DNA of 8,674 nt from Candidatus Aenigmatarchaeota archaeon (GCA_003663295.1 QMZS01000038.1:1-8674); one strand, 5' to 3'; positions 1-6,678 are shown, numbered from the stretch's first letter. Made by a program: numbers and translations. Notes: generated by a model from the letters alone, not told the origin.

Positions 1-142
1 CCTTTAGATGTTCCATGAGTATTTGAACAACTGCCTTTAGATGTTCCATGAGTATTTGAACAACTGCCTTTAGATGTTCCATGAGTATTTGAACAACTGC
101 CTTTAGATGTTCCATGAGTATTTGAACAACTGCCTTTAGATG
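1..142 (-). repeat. 33-bp perfect tandem repeat, 4 full copies plus 10 bases
   Basis: Four identical 33-bp units lie at 1-33, 34-66, 67-99 and 100-132, followed by the first ten bases of a fifth (133-142). The unit is 11 codons, so it keeps the frame of the secreted protein and encodes GSCSNTHGTSK, with one Cys and one His per unit. The copies do not differ even at synonymous sites, which points to recent expansion or homogenisation. The array continues past the left edge, so its copy number is unknown. Confidence 0.97.
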
Positions 143-692
143 AAGAACCAGATACTCCGCTCCAATCAGATGCAAAGTTCTCGCAGTAACCTGAATTGGT
201 TGAAAAATCAGCACAGTCGTAGAAATGAAATGCCCAAAGATATTCTGTAAATGCATTTGTAGTTAGTAATCCTGGCCAGCCAACAACGCAATTAGTACCC
301 ATATTTATAAGTGTGCTTCCAAAATTATTATATGAATAACAAGTCATCAAAGTAACTTCATTTGTGATTTGACTGCTACTAATCTCATTAGAATACATTA
401 ATCGTCCGCTAAATCCATTATCTTCATTTCCACCAATACAACTACTGCATCCATACCCCACAAAAAGTACAGAATCATAGTTTTGAAGATAACTCATAAA
501 ATTAGATTCTGTTGGATTTAATTTTACGCTTCTTGAATACAAACCATTGGCACCATTGTATGCACCAGATTGTCCCCACCAGGCGTAATCTTCATTAATA
601 TAGGTAATCTTCAGACTTGTCGCACTTACGACTCCCATTCCCATCATTACTGCCATTATTACGACCATCAAACCAATTATTTTATTTTTCAT
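1..692 (-). CDS. Secreted caspase-like (clan CD) domain protein with C-terminal tandem repeats, 3' end outside window
   Basis: Partial gene, 230 codons visible, running off the left edge without a stop. ATG at 692-690 is preceded by GGTGAT (698-703 on the plus strand), a good match to the archaeal anti-Shine-Dalgarno. Residues 1-24 form a Sec signal peptide (MKNK, hydrophobic stretch, VSA before the predicted cut), so the product should be exported. Residues 25-160 have the layout of a caspase/gingipain/CHAT-type fold: a strand ending VLFVGYG (75-81) where the catalytic His-Gly normally sits, then LMTCYS (115-120) with the expected nucleophile Cys118, then VVGWPG (136-141) and an aromatic helix, as in secreted clan CD peptidases. 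The usual His is Tyr80, so the protein may be inactive. Residues 187-230 are four copies of GSCSNTHGTSK. The family call rests on motif order only and is moderately sure. A non-peptidase surface protein is the alternative. Confidence 0.75.
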   Translation of the reverse strand, partial: MKNKIIGLMVVIMAVMMGMGVVSATSLKITYINEDYAWWGQSGAYNGANGLYSRSVKLNPTESNFMSYLQNYDSVLFVGYGCSSCIGGNEDNGFSGRLMYSNEISSSQITNEVTLMTCYSYNNFGSTLINMGTNCVVGWPGLLTTNAFTEYLWAFHFYDCADFSTNSGYCENFASDWSGVSGSSSKGSCSNTHGTSKGSCSNTHGTSKGSCSNTHGTSKGSCSNTHGTSK

Positions 693-697
693 TCTTT

Positions 698-703
698 ATC
701 ACC
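698..703 (-). promoter_or_regulatory. Shine-Dalgarno GGTGAT of the secreted caspase-like gene
   Basis: On the minus strand GGTGAT ends five bases before the ATG at 692. It is complementary to the ATCACC of the archaeal 16S 3' end and decides this start. Confidence 0.7.
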
Positions 704-764
704 TTTTTCAAATAGTGAATCTCCCCAAACTCAATAAGATTGATTCTTTGATTCGGTGTGTCGC

Positions 765-777
765 TATAAATATATTT
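765..777 (-). promoter_or_regulatory. Putative TATA box of the secreted caspase-like gene
   Basis: Minus strand AAATATATTTATA lies about 80 bases upstream of the ATG. With the usual spacing of about 25 bases this gives a leader of roughly 50 bases, consistent with a leadered, Shine-Dalgarno-using mRNA. The nearby 781-792 AAGTG-GA-CACTT is a short inverted repeat that could be an operator, but it is too short to claim. Confidence 0.4.
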
Positions 778-805
778 GTAAAGTGGACACTTATAAAAAA
801 TTGGT

Positions 806-819
806 TTTTTTAAATATCT
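806..819 (+). promoter_or_regulatory. Possible TATA box of the helicase gene
   Basis: TTTTTTAAATATCT is the best TATA-like sequence in the divergent intergenic stretch 693-918 on the plus strand. It would imply a start of transcription near 840 and a leader of about 75 bases that contains both copies of the 17-bp repeat. No Shine-Dalgarno precedes the ATG at 919, so a leaderless start from a weaker, closer box is also possible. Confidence 0.3.
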
Positions 820-844
820 TATTGGAGAGAAGTAACTCAAAATA

Positions 845-894
845 GGAAATTTTTGGATTTTGTGCTTCCAATTGACTGGAAATTTTTGGATTTT
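845..894 (+). repeat. Two direct 17-bp repeats upstream of the helicase gene
   Basis: GGAAATTTTTGGATTTT occurs exactly at 845-861 and again at 878-894, 33 bases apart. An inverted, one-base-shorter partner of its first half, CCAAAATTTCC, lies at 925-935 just inside the helicase coding region. The copies could be protein-binding sites or, in the mRNA, alternative partners for the translation start region. Confidence 0.8.
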
Positions 895-918
895 AGGTAT
901 TTGTAATTCATAGATATT

Positions 919-2739
919 ATGTCCCCAAAATTTCCATTTGAAAATAAAAGATCAGGTCAGGAGGAGATGATTAATAAAATTAAATATTGTCTTGAAAACA
1001 AGAAAAATCTCTTAATTCATGCTCCAACAGGAATAGGAAAAACCGTATCGGCTCTTTATCCAGCTGTTAAGTTTGCGTCAAAGCGAGGTCTGAATGTTTT
1101 TTTCCTCACCCCAAGACATTCCCAGCACATAATGGCTATTGAAACCCTGAGGAAAATCGGGAATATAACTGTAATGAATATAATCGGGAAGATGGGTTTT
1201 TGCAATAATGTTTATGAGGGATTGCATCCAGGGGATTTCCATGAGATGTGCAATTATCTTAAAAAAGACGGCAAGTGCAAATATTACAACAAAGTTTATG
1301 ATAAAGGAAATGTGACTGATGAAGCAAAGGCAAAGGTTAGGGAATTAAGAGGAGTTGTTTTAACTTCAGAGGAAGTAAAGAAAAGATGCGTGGATTTTTG
1401 CCCTTATGAAATTGCGTGCCAGGGAGCAAGGAAAAGCACCGTGGTGGTTGCGGATTATTTCCATTTATTTAATCCATTTATCTCAGGCACTTTTTTGGCG
1501 AAGATTGACAAAAAACTAGAGGATTCAATAATTATTGTTGATGAGGCCCACCAGCTCCCGGGAAGGTCAAGGGATTTGGTTTCTTCAAAACTAACTTCTT
1601 ATATTTTAAACCGCGCTGTTAAAGAAGCAAAGGATGTTCAGGCGGAAATTTCAAATGATTTGGAAGAGTTTCAGTCAATGGTTGAGAATCTCAAGGGAAA
1701 AATAAGAATGGGTGATGAGGGTTATATTTCAAAGAGCGAAATAAATATAAATTCCTTTGGACTTAAATTCCTTGAAAGATTGAAAGAGACTTCGGATTTG
1801 GTAATAGAAGAGGGAAAAGAAAGAAGCCATTGTTTAAGTATTCTGGATTTTCTTGAGAGATGGACAAATTCTGATGAGCAGAATTTCACAAGGATTGTCA
1901 GGAAGAGACCGTCGAGGTACGGGGAACAGGTTGAGGTAAAAATAAGCGCTTTACTGCCTTCTGAAATAACTTCTGATATAATCAACAACAGTTATTCAAC
2001 GATTTTAATGTCCGCAACTCTTCAGCCTCTTGAGATGTATTCGGATTTACTCGGTGTTAAAAGATGTGAAAGTGTTTCTCTTAAATCCGCATTCCCGAAA
2101 GAGAACAGGTTGAATTTAATTGCTCCGATTGCAACAACAAAATATTCAAGGAGAGGCGATGCCCAGTACAAAAATTACGCAGATATTATAAAAAAAGTAT
2201 TTGATAGCGTTGGGGGAAACACAGCAGTTTTCTTCCCATCATATTTCTTTCTCCAGCAGGTTGAAAATTATCTTGATGAGGGTATAAATTATTTCAGGGA
2301 ATCGCAGGAATTATCCAAAGAACAAAAGAATACTATGCTGAAGGATTTCATAAATTCCAAAAACAGTCTGCTGATGGGCGTTCAGTCAGGTTCTTTTGAC
2401 CAGGGAATTGATTTCCCGAATAATTCCCTGAAGTGCACGATTGTTGCGGGAATTGCTTTGGCAACCCCAGACCTTGAGACAAAAAGCGTTGTTGCGTGTT
2501 ACAACAGGCATTATGGCAAAGGGATGGAATACGGTTATATATATCCCGCAGTCCAGAAAGTTGTTCAGGCTGCTGGGAGAGCAATCAGGTCTGAGACCGA
2601 CAAGGCAGTTGTTGTCTACCTTGATGAGAGGTTTATGTGGAGGAATTATATAAGAGCTTTGTCAGGAGAGAACTTCAAGGTTAGCAGGGCTCCGTGGGTA
2701 GATATTAAGGAGTGGAAGGGTGTTGATGGACAGAATTAA
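919..2739 (+). CDS. XPD/Rad3-like iron-sulfur superfamily 2 DNA helicase
   Basis: 606 residues, the normal size for archaeal XPD-type helicases, which unwind DNA 5'-3' in repair or recombination using ATP. The order of motifs is complete: FPFENKRSGQEEMI at the N-terminus (4-17), Walker A HAPTGIGKT (34-42), motif Ia near TPRHSQ (64-69), DEAH (208-211), SATL (365-368), motif IV region (434-445), motif V GSFDQGIDFP (491-500), and motif VI QAAGRAIRS (550-558) followed by YLDERF. Between Walker A and DEAH, Cys95, Cys111, Cys120 and Cys161 (of CPY) have the spacing of the XPD 4Fe-4S cluster. Cys157 and Cys167 are extra and give a DinG-like Cx3Cx5C string. Residues about 215-345 fit the Arch domain. 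The ATG at 919 is chosen because an in-frame stop lies at 904-906 and the N-terminal motif needs it. Whether it is XPD proper or a DinG-like paralogue cannot be settled here. Confidence 0.95.
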   Translation: MSPKFPFENKRSGQEEMINKIKYCLENKKNLLIHAPTGIGKTVSALYPAVKFASKRGLNVFFLTPRHSQHIMAIETLRKIGNITVMNIIGKMGFCNNVYEGLHPGDFHEMCNYLKKDGKCKYYNKVYDKGNVTDEAKAKVRELRGVVLTSEEVKKRCVDFCPYEIACQGARKSTVVVADYFHLFNPFISGTFLAKIDKKLEDSIIIVDEAHQLPGRSRDLVSSKLTSYILNRAVKEAKDVQAEISNDLEEFQSMVENLKGKIRMGDEGYISKSEININSFGLKFLERLKETSDLVIEEGKERSHCLSILDFLERWTNSDEQNFTRIVRKRPSRYGEQVEVKISALLPSEITSDIINNSYSTILMSATLQPLEMYSDLLGVKRCESVSLKSAFPKENRLNLIAPIATTKYSRRGDAQYKNYADIIKKVFDSVGGNTAVFFPSYFFLQQVENYLDEGINYFRESQELSKEQKNTMLKDFINSKNSLLMGVQSGSFDQGIDFPNNSLKCTIVAGIALATPDLETKSVVACYNRHYGKGMEYGYIYPAVQKVVQAAGRAIRSETDKAVVVYLDERFMWRNYIRALSGENFKVSRAPWVDIKEWKGVDGQN

Positions 2740-2773
2740 TGTTGTGACTTTTTGTTAAGAAATATGATATTTT

Positions 2774-3220
2774 ATGGAGTCTGAGATAGTTTGTATGGGA
2801 TATGTTTTCTATAAGGATTAGGTTCTTTTAGTGAAGCACAGAAAAACAGATAAATATATGTCTTGTGGAGGTCACTTAGAAAAAGGGGAGTCTTTTGTTG
2901 AATGTTTGGTTAGAGAGATTAAAGAGGAGACGAATCTTGATGTAACTGTAATTAATACTAATCAAATGAAACCAATTGGGGAGCCGTTGCCTTTTTTAAT
3001 TACAACAAAAATATTGAGGAATAAAAAGTTATTGATTTTGGAATATTTATGTGAAACAGAAGATATTTCACAGATTAGACTTGATGAAAAAGAATTAATT
3101 GATTATATCTTTATTTCAAATGAAGAATTAAAAAATTTCAATGAAAGAGATATTCTCAAACTAATTCTTAAAGAAACTTTTAAAATAAAAGATAGAATTA
3201 ATTTAGAATATAAGAAATAA
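2774..3220 (+). pseudogene. Nudix hydrolase with in-frame TAG at codon 16
   Basis: The frame opened by ATG 2774 reads MESEIVCMGYVFYKD, then TAG (2819-2821), then VLLVKHRKTDKYMSCGG and on to TAA at 3218-3220, 148 positions in all. The part before the stop is the first strand of a Nudix fold and is needed by the family, so this is one gene interrupted by a single codon and not a gene starting at the GTG at 2831. The Nudix box is complete (GHLEKGE, then REIKEETNL), with Asn at the usual Gly. The family hydrolyses nucleoside diphosphate-linked substrates; the substrate here is unknown. The C-terminal strand-helix region is normal. It lies 34 bases after the helicase gene on the same strand and ends three bases before the convergent ASCH gene. 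Base use is visibly more AT-rich than the helicase. The codon at the TAG would normally be Lys, Gln or similar. Either it is a nonsense mutation or TAG is read through. Confidence 0.85.
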
Positions 3221-3223
3221 GAA

Positions 3224-3570
3224 TTAGTTAATTAATTTAATATGGATTCCAATAACTCCGTATTTTAATTCTACCTCTTTGCTGTAACATTCTCTGATGT
3301 CTTCTATTTGCTTTTTTAAGGTTGTTCCTTCGGGATGTCCGAATTTTTTATAATCAAATGAGGAATAAAGATTATTGAATGTTTTAAATCGGGATAAGCC
3401 AATTACTTTTACGGATATTTTTTCATCAGATTGTCAATGAGAGAAAATTCAATTGTATCATCAAGTCTAACCTTTTGTCTTTTTTCATCATAGACTCTCA
3501 CTTCTATGATTTTTATGCCTTTTTTTATTCTAAAAAAGGGTTCCCTGAATAGTTTCATCTGATATTTCAT
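3224..3570 (-). pseudogene. ASCH-domain protein gene with one frameshift
   Basis: ATG 3570 opens MKYQMKLFREPFFRIKKG, then a strand with EVRVYDEKRQKVRLDD and TIEFSLIDN. The frame then runs into TAA after 53 codons. Near 3427-3430 a one-base shift restores DEKISVKVIGLSRF, then FGHPEGTTLKK, and a normal end at KYGVIGIHIKLIN with TAA 3224-3226. Both halves together match the archaeal/bacterial ASCH family (PUA-like fold, nucleic-acid or nucleotide binding) from start to end, about 115 residues, so the gene lacks a single base. The site is not a homopolymer, so a simple run-length sequencing error is less likely here. The gene is convergent with the Nudix gene and downstream of the zinc-ribbon gene. 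The specific substrate is unknown. Confidence 0.85.
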
Positions 3571-3586
3571 AAAATTTTAATCTTTC

Positions 3587-3599
3587 AATATATTTAAAT
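3587..3599 (-). promoter_or_regulatory. TATA box of the ASCH gene
   Basis: Minus strand ATTTAAATATATT is centred about 23 bases before the ATG at 3570, with no Shine-Dalgarno between. This is the arrangement of an archaeal leaderless transcript. Confidence 0.5.
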
Positions 3600-3676
3600 G
3601 CGAATGTTTCAATTATTAGATTTTCAGGATAAAATAAATTTTGGTTGAAATTAGCAGAATCAAAGAAATAAGGCGG

Positions 3677-3811
3677 TTAATTCACAACTTCTTTTATTTT
3701 TCTGCATCTCTTGCAAATATATTCCTGGGAAAATTTGCCATTTCCCCTATTTTGAGGGCCCATGAATTTTTCCCATTTGTGAAATCCAAAGAAACATTTG
3801 AGATTGACCAT
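3677..3811 (-). CDS. Small zinc-ribbon protein, 44 residues
   Basis: A short intact ORF from ATG 3811 to TAA 3677-3679: MVNLKCFFGFHKWEKF, then GPQNRGNGKFSQEY, then ICKRCRKIKEVVN. Cys6 and His11 (of GFHKW) followed by a CxxC (Cys35, Cys38) make a C-H-C-C zinc site, the design seen in very small zinc-finger proteins of archaea and phages. Its partner, DNA, RNA or protein, is unknown. An in-frame ATG three codons upstream (3820) is an alternative start, about 25 bases from a CTCTAAATAA box at 3841-3850, which would suit leaderless initiation. It lies between two damaged genes on the same strand and is itself undamaged. The plus-strand frame over the same bases is a shadow. Function is not assigned. 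Confidence 0.7.
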   Translation of the reverse strand: MVNLKCFFGFHKWEKFMGPQNRGNGKFSQEYICKRCRKIKEVVN

Positions 3812-3869
3812 AATAATCATAGAGAATATTTAAGTTTCTTTTATTTAGAGGGGTTTTTTTTATGAAATT

Positions 3870-4691
3870 TCATAGAACTTTAAAACAAGGTCCTTCTTGA
3901 TTTTCAAGGTTTTTTCTGCGTTGGTTAATTCCCTTTTTTATTCCTTTTTCTGCTTTTGGATTTATCCCTTCAAGTTCTACAAGTCTTTTTTCCAGATCTC
4001 TTAATCTTGAAAAAGCGTAAGGTAGGTTTCCAATTTCGTAAACTGGTTTTTCTCCAATTTTTAAGACAGGAGGCTCATAGGAAAATCCCAGTTTCCCGCC
4101 CAAATTCTTTTTTGATTTAAAATAATTAAATGGCATATCGCCATATTGATTGCGGGTATCCAAATCTGATAATTTTACCAAAGCTTCTGAAATTCTATGG
4201 GCCCAGTCATCAGCTTCAGCAGGAGTTGGATGTTTTTTTGGTTATACCAGGTATCATAAATTTCTCCATATTTATCATCTGACACAATAGATCCAGTATA
4301 ATAATCATATTTATTAAGTTCTCCAATTAACAAGGCCAATAACATAGGATTTGATTGAATATCTTCTGCTGTTAATCGGCTTGAAGGGTGGATTCCCAAT
4401 GACCTGTTTTTATATTCCACATCATCCAATCTTGTATTAAACTATTTTTCCTCATAGTTCAAGTTATTATATTTTTTAAGTGTTCCTAAAATACCCTCAA
4501 GTTGATCTCTATCAGAAACCACAAAATAAGTACCCAATAGAGGGTCCCATTTTTGAAATTTTTCTATTTTATAACCGTTTTTTTTCAAGCATGTCCTATA
4601 AATCACTTAAAACAGCTACTTCAGAATCACAGGTTTTATATATTTTGGTGTTCCCCCAGACAAAATCCAATTCTTTATCTTTAGCAGTCAT
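3870..4691 (-). pseudogene. Unknown protein gene with two in-frame TAGs and two A-run frameshifts
   Basis: ATG 4691 opens MTAKDKELDFVWGNTKIYK and reaches TAG (4596-4598) after 31 codons. The frame continues DMLEK to an A8 run (4578-4585), where one extra base must be skipped to read NGYKIEKFQKWDPLLGTYF. It meets a second TAG (4442-4444) after LNYEEK and goes on through RLDDVEYKNRSLGIHPSSR to an A7 run (4233-4239). There one base is missing before HPTPAEADDWAHRISEAL, and the frame then runs to TGA at 3870-3872. Repaired, it gives about 273 residues with no signal peptide or membrane segment and a charged helical tail (RLRDLEKRLVELEG onward). I do not recognise the family. Continuity of coding character across all four lesions supports one gene. 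Its start overlaps the surface-protein gene by 11 bases, so the two may be co-transcribed. Two or three separate short genes are a less likely reading. Confidence 0.7.
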
Positions 4692-6639
4692 AGTTTTTAG
4701 AGTTGATGCTAACAACTTCTTCATTTGATTCTCCCGGAATCTCTCTTACTTTTTCCTCTTTTTTCAGGTGCAGCCTGTGTTCTTTAAGCAGCTTGTACAG
4801 CACCCACATGAGTAAAACCACCATTAGCAGTAAGAGTAGCACAAAGGTTGTTATCATGACTTTCTGGATGGTAATATTGCTGAATACAAACCATCGGTCT
4901 GCAGGTGATTGGGTTACTCCGGTTATAGCCCCCAGGGGGTTTTCAGTAGGGGTGCTGGTATTTTGAGTTTCCTCAATTTTTATATTTAATTCAATAATAC
5001 TTTCGGAATTTTCAGTTTTCAGAGTAATCTTAATTGTATCATCTTCAGAGTCAAGAGCTGGTCGCAGAATAATTTCAATAATCTTAGATTCCCCACTTTC
5101 AAGTTCTACAGTTTCTGGGTATTCTTTCAGCCATATTGTGATATCTTCAGGGAAAACAAGTTCAAATTCATCTTTAACTTTCCCAGTATTTTTTACGAGT
5201 AACCTGATTATATTATCTTCATTGTTGCGGATAATGTAAATTGGCTCAAGTTCTACATAGAGTATTCCTGTGTAAGTGACAAGCTTGTAAGTTTTATCCA
5301 AACTATTGTATCCGTTCTGTAACTTGAAAATCAGGTTTTTGGTTTCTGAATTATCAACTCTGAAAATTATTTCTCTTTCTTCCCCATCTCTTAAATCAAA
5401 TGAATCTGAAAGAATTTCTCCCTCATTGTTTAATTCAAGAACAATATTTCTTTCCATATAGGTTCCGCAGTTCTCAATGATAATGCTTATTTCTGCTCTG
5501 TCGCCTTCTTTTACAGGACCGTTTAAAACCTCAATGCTGTTTATTCTCAGACAGTGTTTTTGATTGGCTTCAATAATAGTTGAGTAATCAGGTCTTTCCT
5601 GAAGTATCTGGAATGTTTTTTTGAATTCTGAGACTCCGTTTGGAGAAATTAATACAATGGTTATTGTATGGTATCCAATTCCATAGTGCGAGGTGTCAAA
5701 AGCAAATTCAAAAGTTTTGCTGAATTCCATGTATCCGAAATCAATATTTTCATATCTTTCAGGTTTTCCATCAATCCAGGCTTCCACTCTGACAGTCTGG
5801 TAATTTTCAATATTTTTTTCAGGTCTTATTAAAACCCTAACGATATTCATTTCACCGAGTACTGGATAACTTGGGTCTAAGTAGATTGAACTTATTTCAA
5901 AATTTGAATCTTCGGATTCATCAGATCCATCCTCATCTTCAGACCCCTCGTAATCACAGTCTCTAATTTGCATAAGGGCGTATTCTGTTTTTTTAATATC
6001 ATTGTATTCTATCTCGGCCTTTATTTCGTAAAGGCCTCTTTTAAAATTGTTTGCGTAATAATTGTAAGTTACATCAAAGGTTTTTTTATCATCTTCGTCC
6101 AAAGTCCTTTTTTCCTTTCCAAGGTAATCCCAGTTGTCCCCGTCATCCAAATAAAATTTGACTGTGAATTCAATATCATTTCCTTCTTCAAGTTCTATTT
6201 GAAGTGAGATATCAATTGTTTTGTCTTCGTCCATGCAGATTGATGAAGGGCTGATTCTTAAGTCTCCTATAATTATATCCTTATCCTCGGGTTCTGAGGA
6301 TTTTTCCAGTTTAATTTCTATTGTTTTTGTTCTGCCACTGTAAATCCAGGTTTCAGTATGGTCTGATTTATAGTCATCTGCCTTTACAGAGATATCATAG
6401 TTCCCGGGGGTCAAATCAGTAAAATAAGAATAACCATATTCATTTGTTCTTATCTCAATTTCTTCTTCATAGGAGATTATATTTACGTAAGCTCCTTCTA
6501 TAATTTCTCCGGTTGAATCATCAATTACATAAACTTTTAGATTGCTGGATTCTTCACAGCATAAACAAGGCAATATTGAAAGATAGATAAAACTCACCAA
6601 AATAAGAAATTTGACCAAATTGTTCCTGTTATTTTTCAT
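4681..6639 (-). CDS. Secreted multi-Ig surface protein with C-terminal membrane anchor
   Basis: 652 residues from ATG 6639; an in-frame TTG at 6648 would add only three. Residues 1-30 are a signal sequence (MKNNRNNLVKF, hydrophobic, then PCLCC). Residues 34-112 look like a carboxypeptidase-regulatory/CnaB-like beta-sandwich (VYVIDDSTGEIIEGAYVNI, LTPGNYDISVKADDY). Beta-sandwich segments follow at about 124-226 and 247-346, separated by a very acidic Ser/Glu/Asp linker (228-246). A CARDB-like domain (363-455) and a NEW3-like domain (461-556, with LLVKNTGKVKDEFEL) come next. After a Thr/Ser/Pro linker (557-580) there is one transmembrane helix (about 594-617) and a short cytoplasmic tail, basic then acidic. 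The topology is an outside stalk held by the membrane, as in archaeal S-layer-associated or adhesion proteins. The ligand is unknown. Domain names are inferred from strand patterns, not from a search. Confidence 0.9.
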   Translation of the reverse strand: MKNNRNNLVKFLILVSFIYLSILPCLCCEESSNLKVYVIDDSTGEIIEGAYVNIISYEEEIEIRTNEYGYSYFTDLTPGNYDISVKADDYKSDHTETWIYSGRTKTIEIKLEKSSEPEDKDIIIGDLRISPSSICMDEDKTIDISLQIELEEGNDIEFTVKFYLDDGDNWDYLGKEKRTLDEDDKKTFDVTYNYYANNFKRGLYEIKAEIEYNDIKKTEYALMQIRDCDYEGSEDEDGSDESEDSNFEISSIYLDPSYPVLGEMNIVRVLIRPEKNIENYQTVRVEAWIDGKPERYENIDFGYMEFSKTFEFAFDTSHYGIGYHTITIVLISPNGVSEFKKTFQILQERPDYSTIIEANQKHCLRINSIEVLNGPVKEGDRAEISIIIENCGTYMERNIVLELNNEGEILSDSFDLRDGEEREIIFRVDNSETKNLIFKLQNGYNSLDKTYKLVTYTGILYVELEPIYIIRNNEDNIIRLLVKNTGKVKDEFELVFPEDITIWLKEYPETVELESGESKIIEIILRPALDSEDDTIKITLKTENSESIIELNIKIEETQNTSTPTENPLGAITGVTQSPADRWFVFSNITIQKVMITTFVLLLLLMVVLLMWVLYKLLKEHRLHLKKEEKVREIPGESNEEVVSINSKNYDC

Positions 6640-6666
6640 ATTCCACAATATATAAAGTAAATAAAA

Positions 6667-6678
6667 CTATTTAAATAG
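6667..6678 (-). promoter_or_regulatory. Palindromic TATA box of the surface-protein gene
   Basis: CTATTTAAATAG is a perfect 12-bp palindrome centred about 33 bases before the ATG at 6639, predicting a leader of only a few bases. A second AT stretch (6648-6657) is too close to serve as the TATA box. The rest of 6658-6862, the gap between this gene and its upstream neighbour, shows no coding frame or clear hairpin. Confidence 0.5.

Noticed and set aside
1..142. CRISPR array
   Set aside because: Repeats are directly adjacent with no spacers and stay in frame with a signal-peptide gene.
2441..2653. Plus-strand ORF of 70 codons and minus ORF 2348-2584
   Set aside because: Both are shadows of helicase motifs V-VI, where the main frame is fully explained.
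3518..3540. Hairpin CC-T7 / A6-GG resembling a terminator
   Set aside because: It lies inside the coding part of the ASCH gene and is explained by Phe and Lys codons there.
3557..3679. Minus-strand frame reading PYFFDSANFNQNLFYPENL and on to IERLKF
   Set aside because: Looks slightly protein-like, but lacks a start, is bounded by stops and overlaps the ASCH start region; no family resemblance.
3641..3865. Plus-strand ORF of 74 codons
   Set aside because: It lies opposite the zinc-ribbon gene, whose C-H-C-C pattern is clearly the coding strand; the plus frame has no recognisable features.
3862..3873. Perfect 12-bp palindrome ATGAAATTTCAT
   Set aside because: It coincides with the end of the damaged gene; in such AT-rich sequence a single palindrome of this size is weak evidence of an operator.
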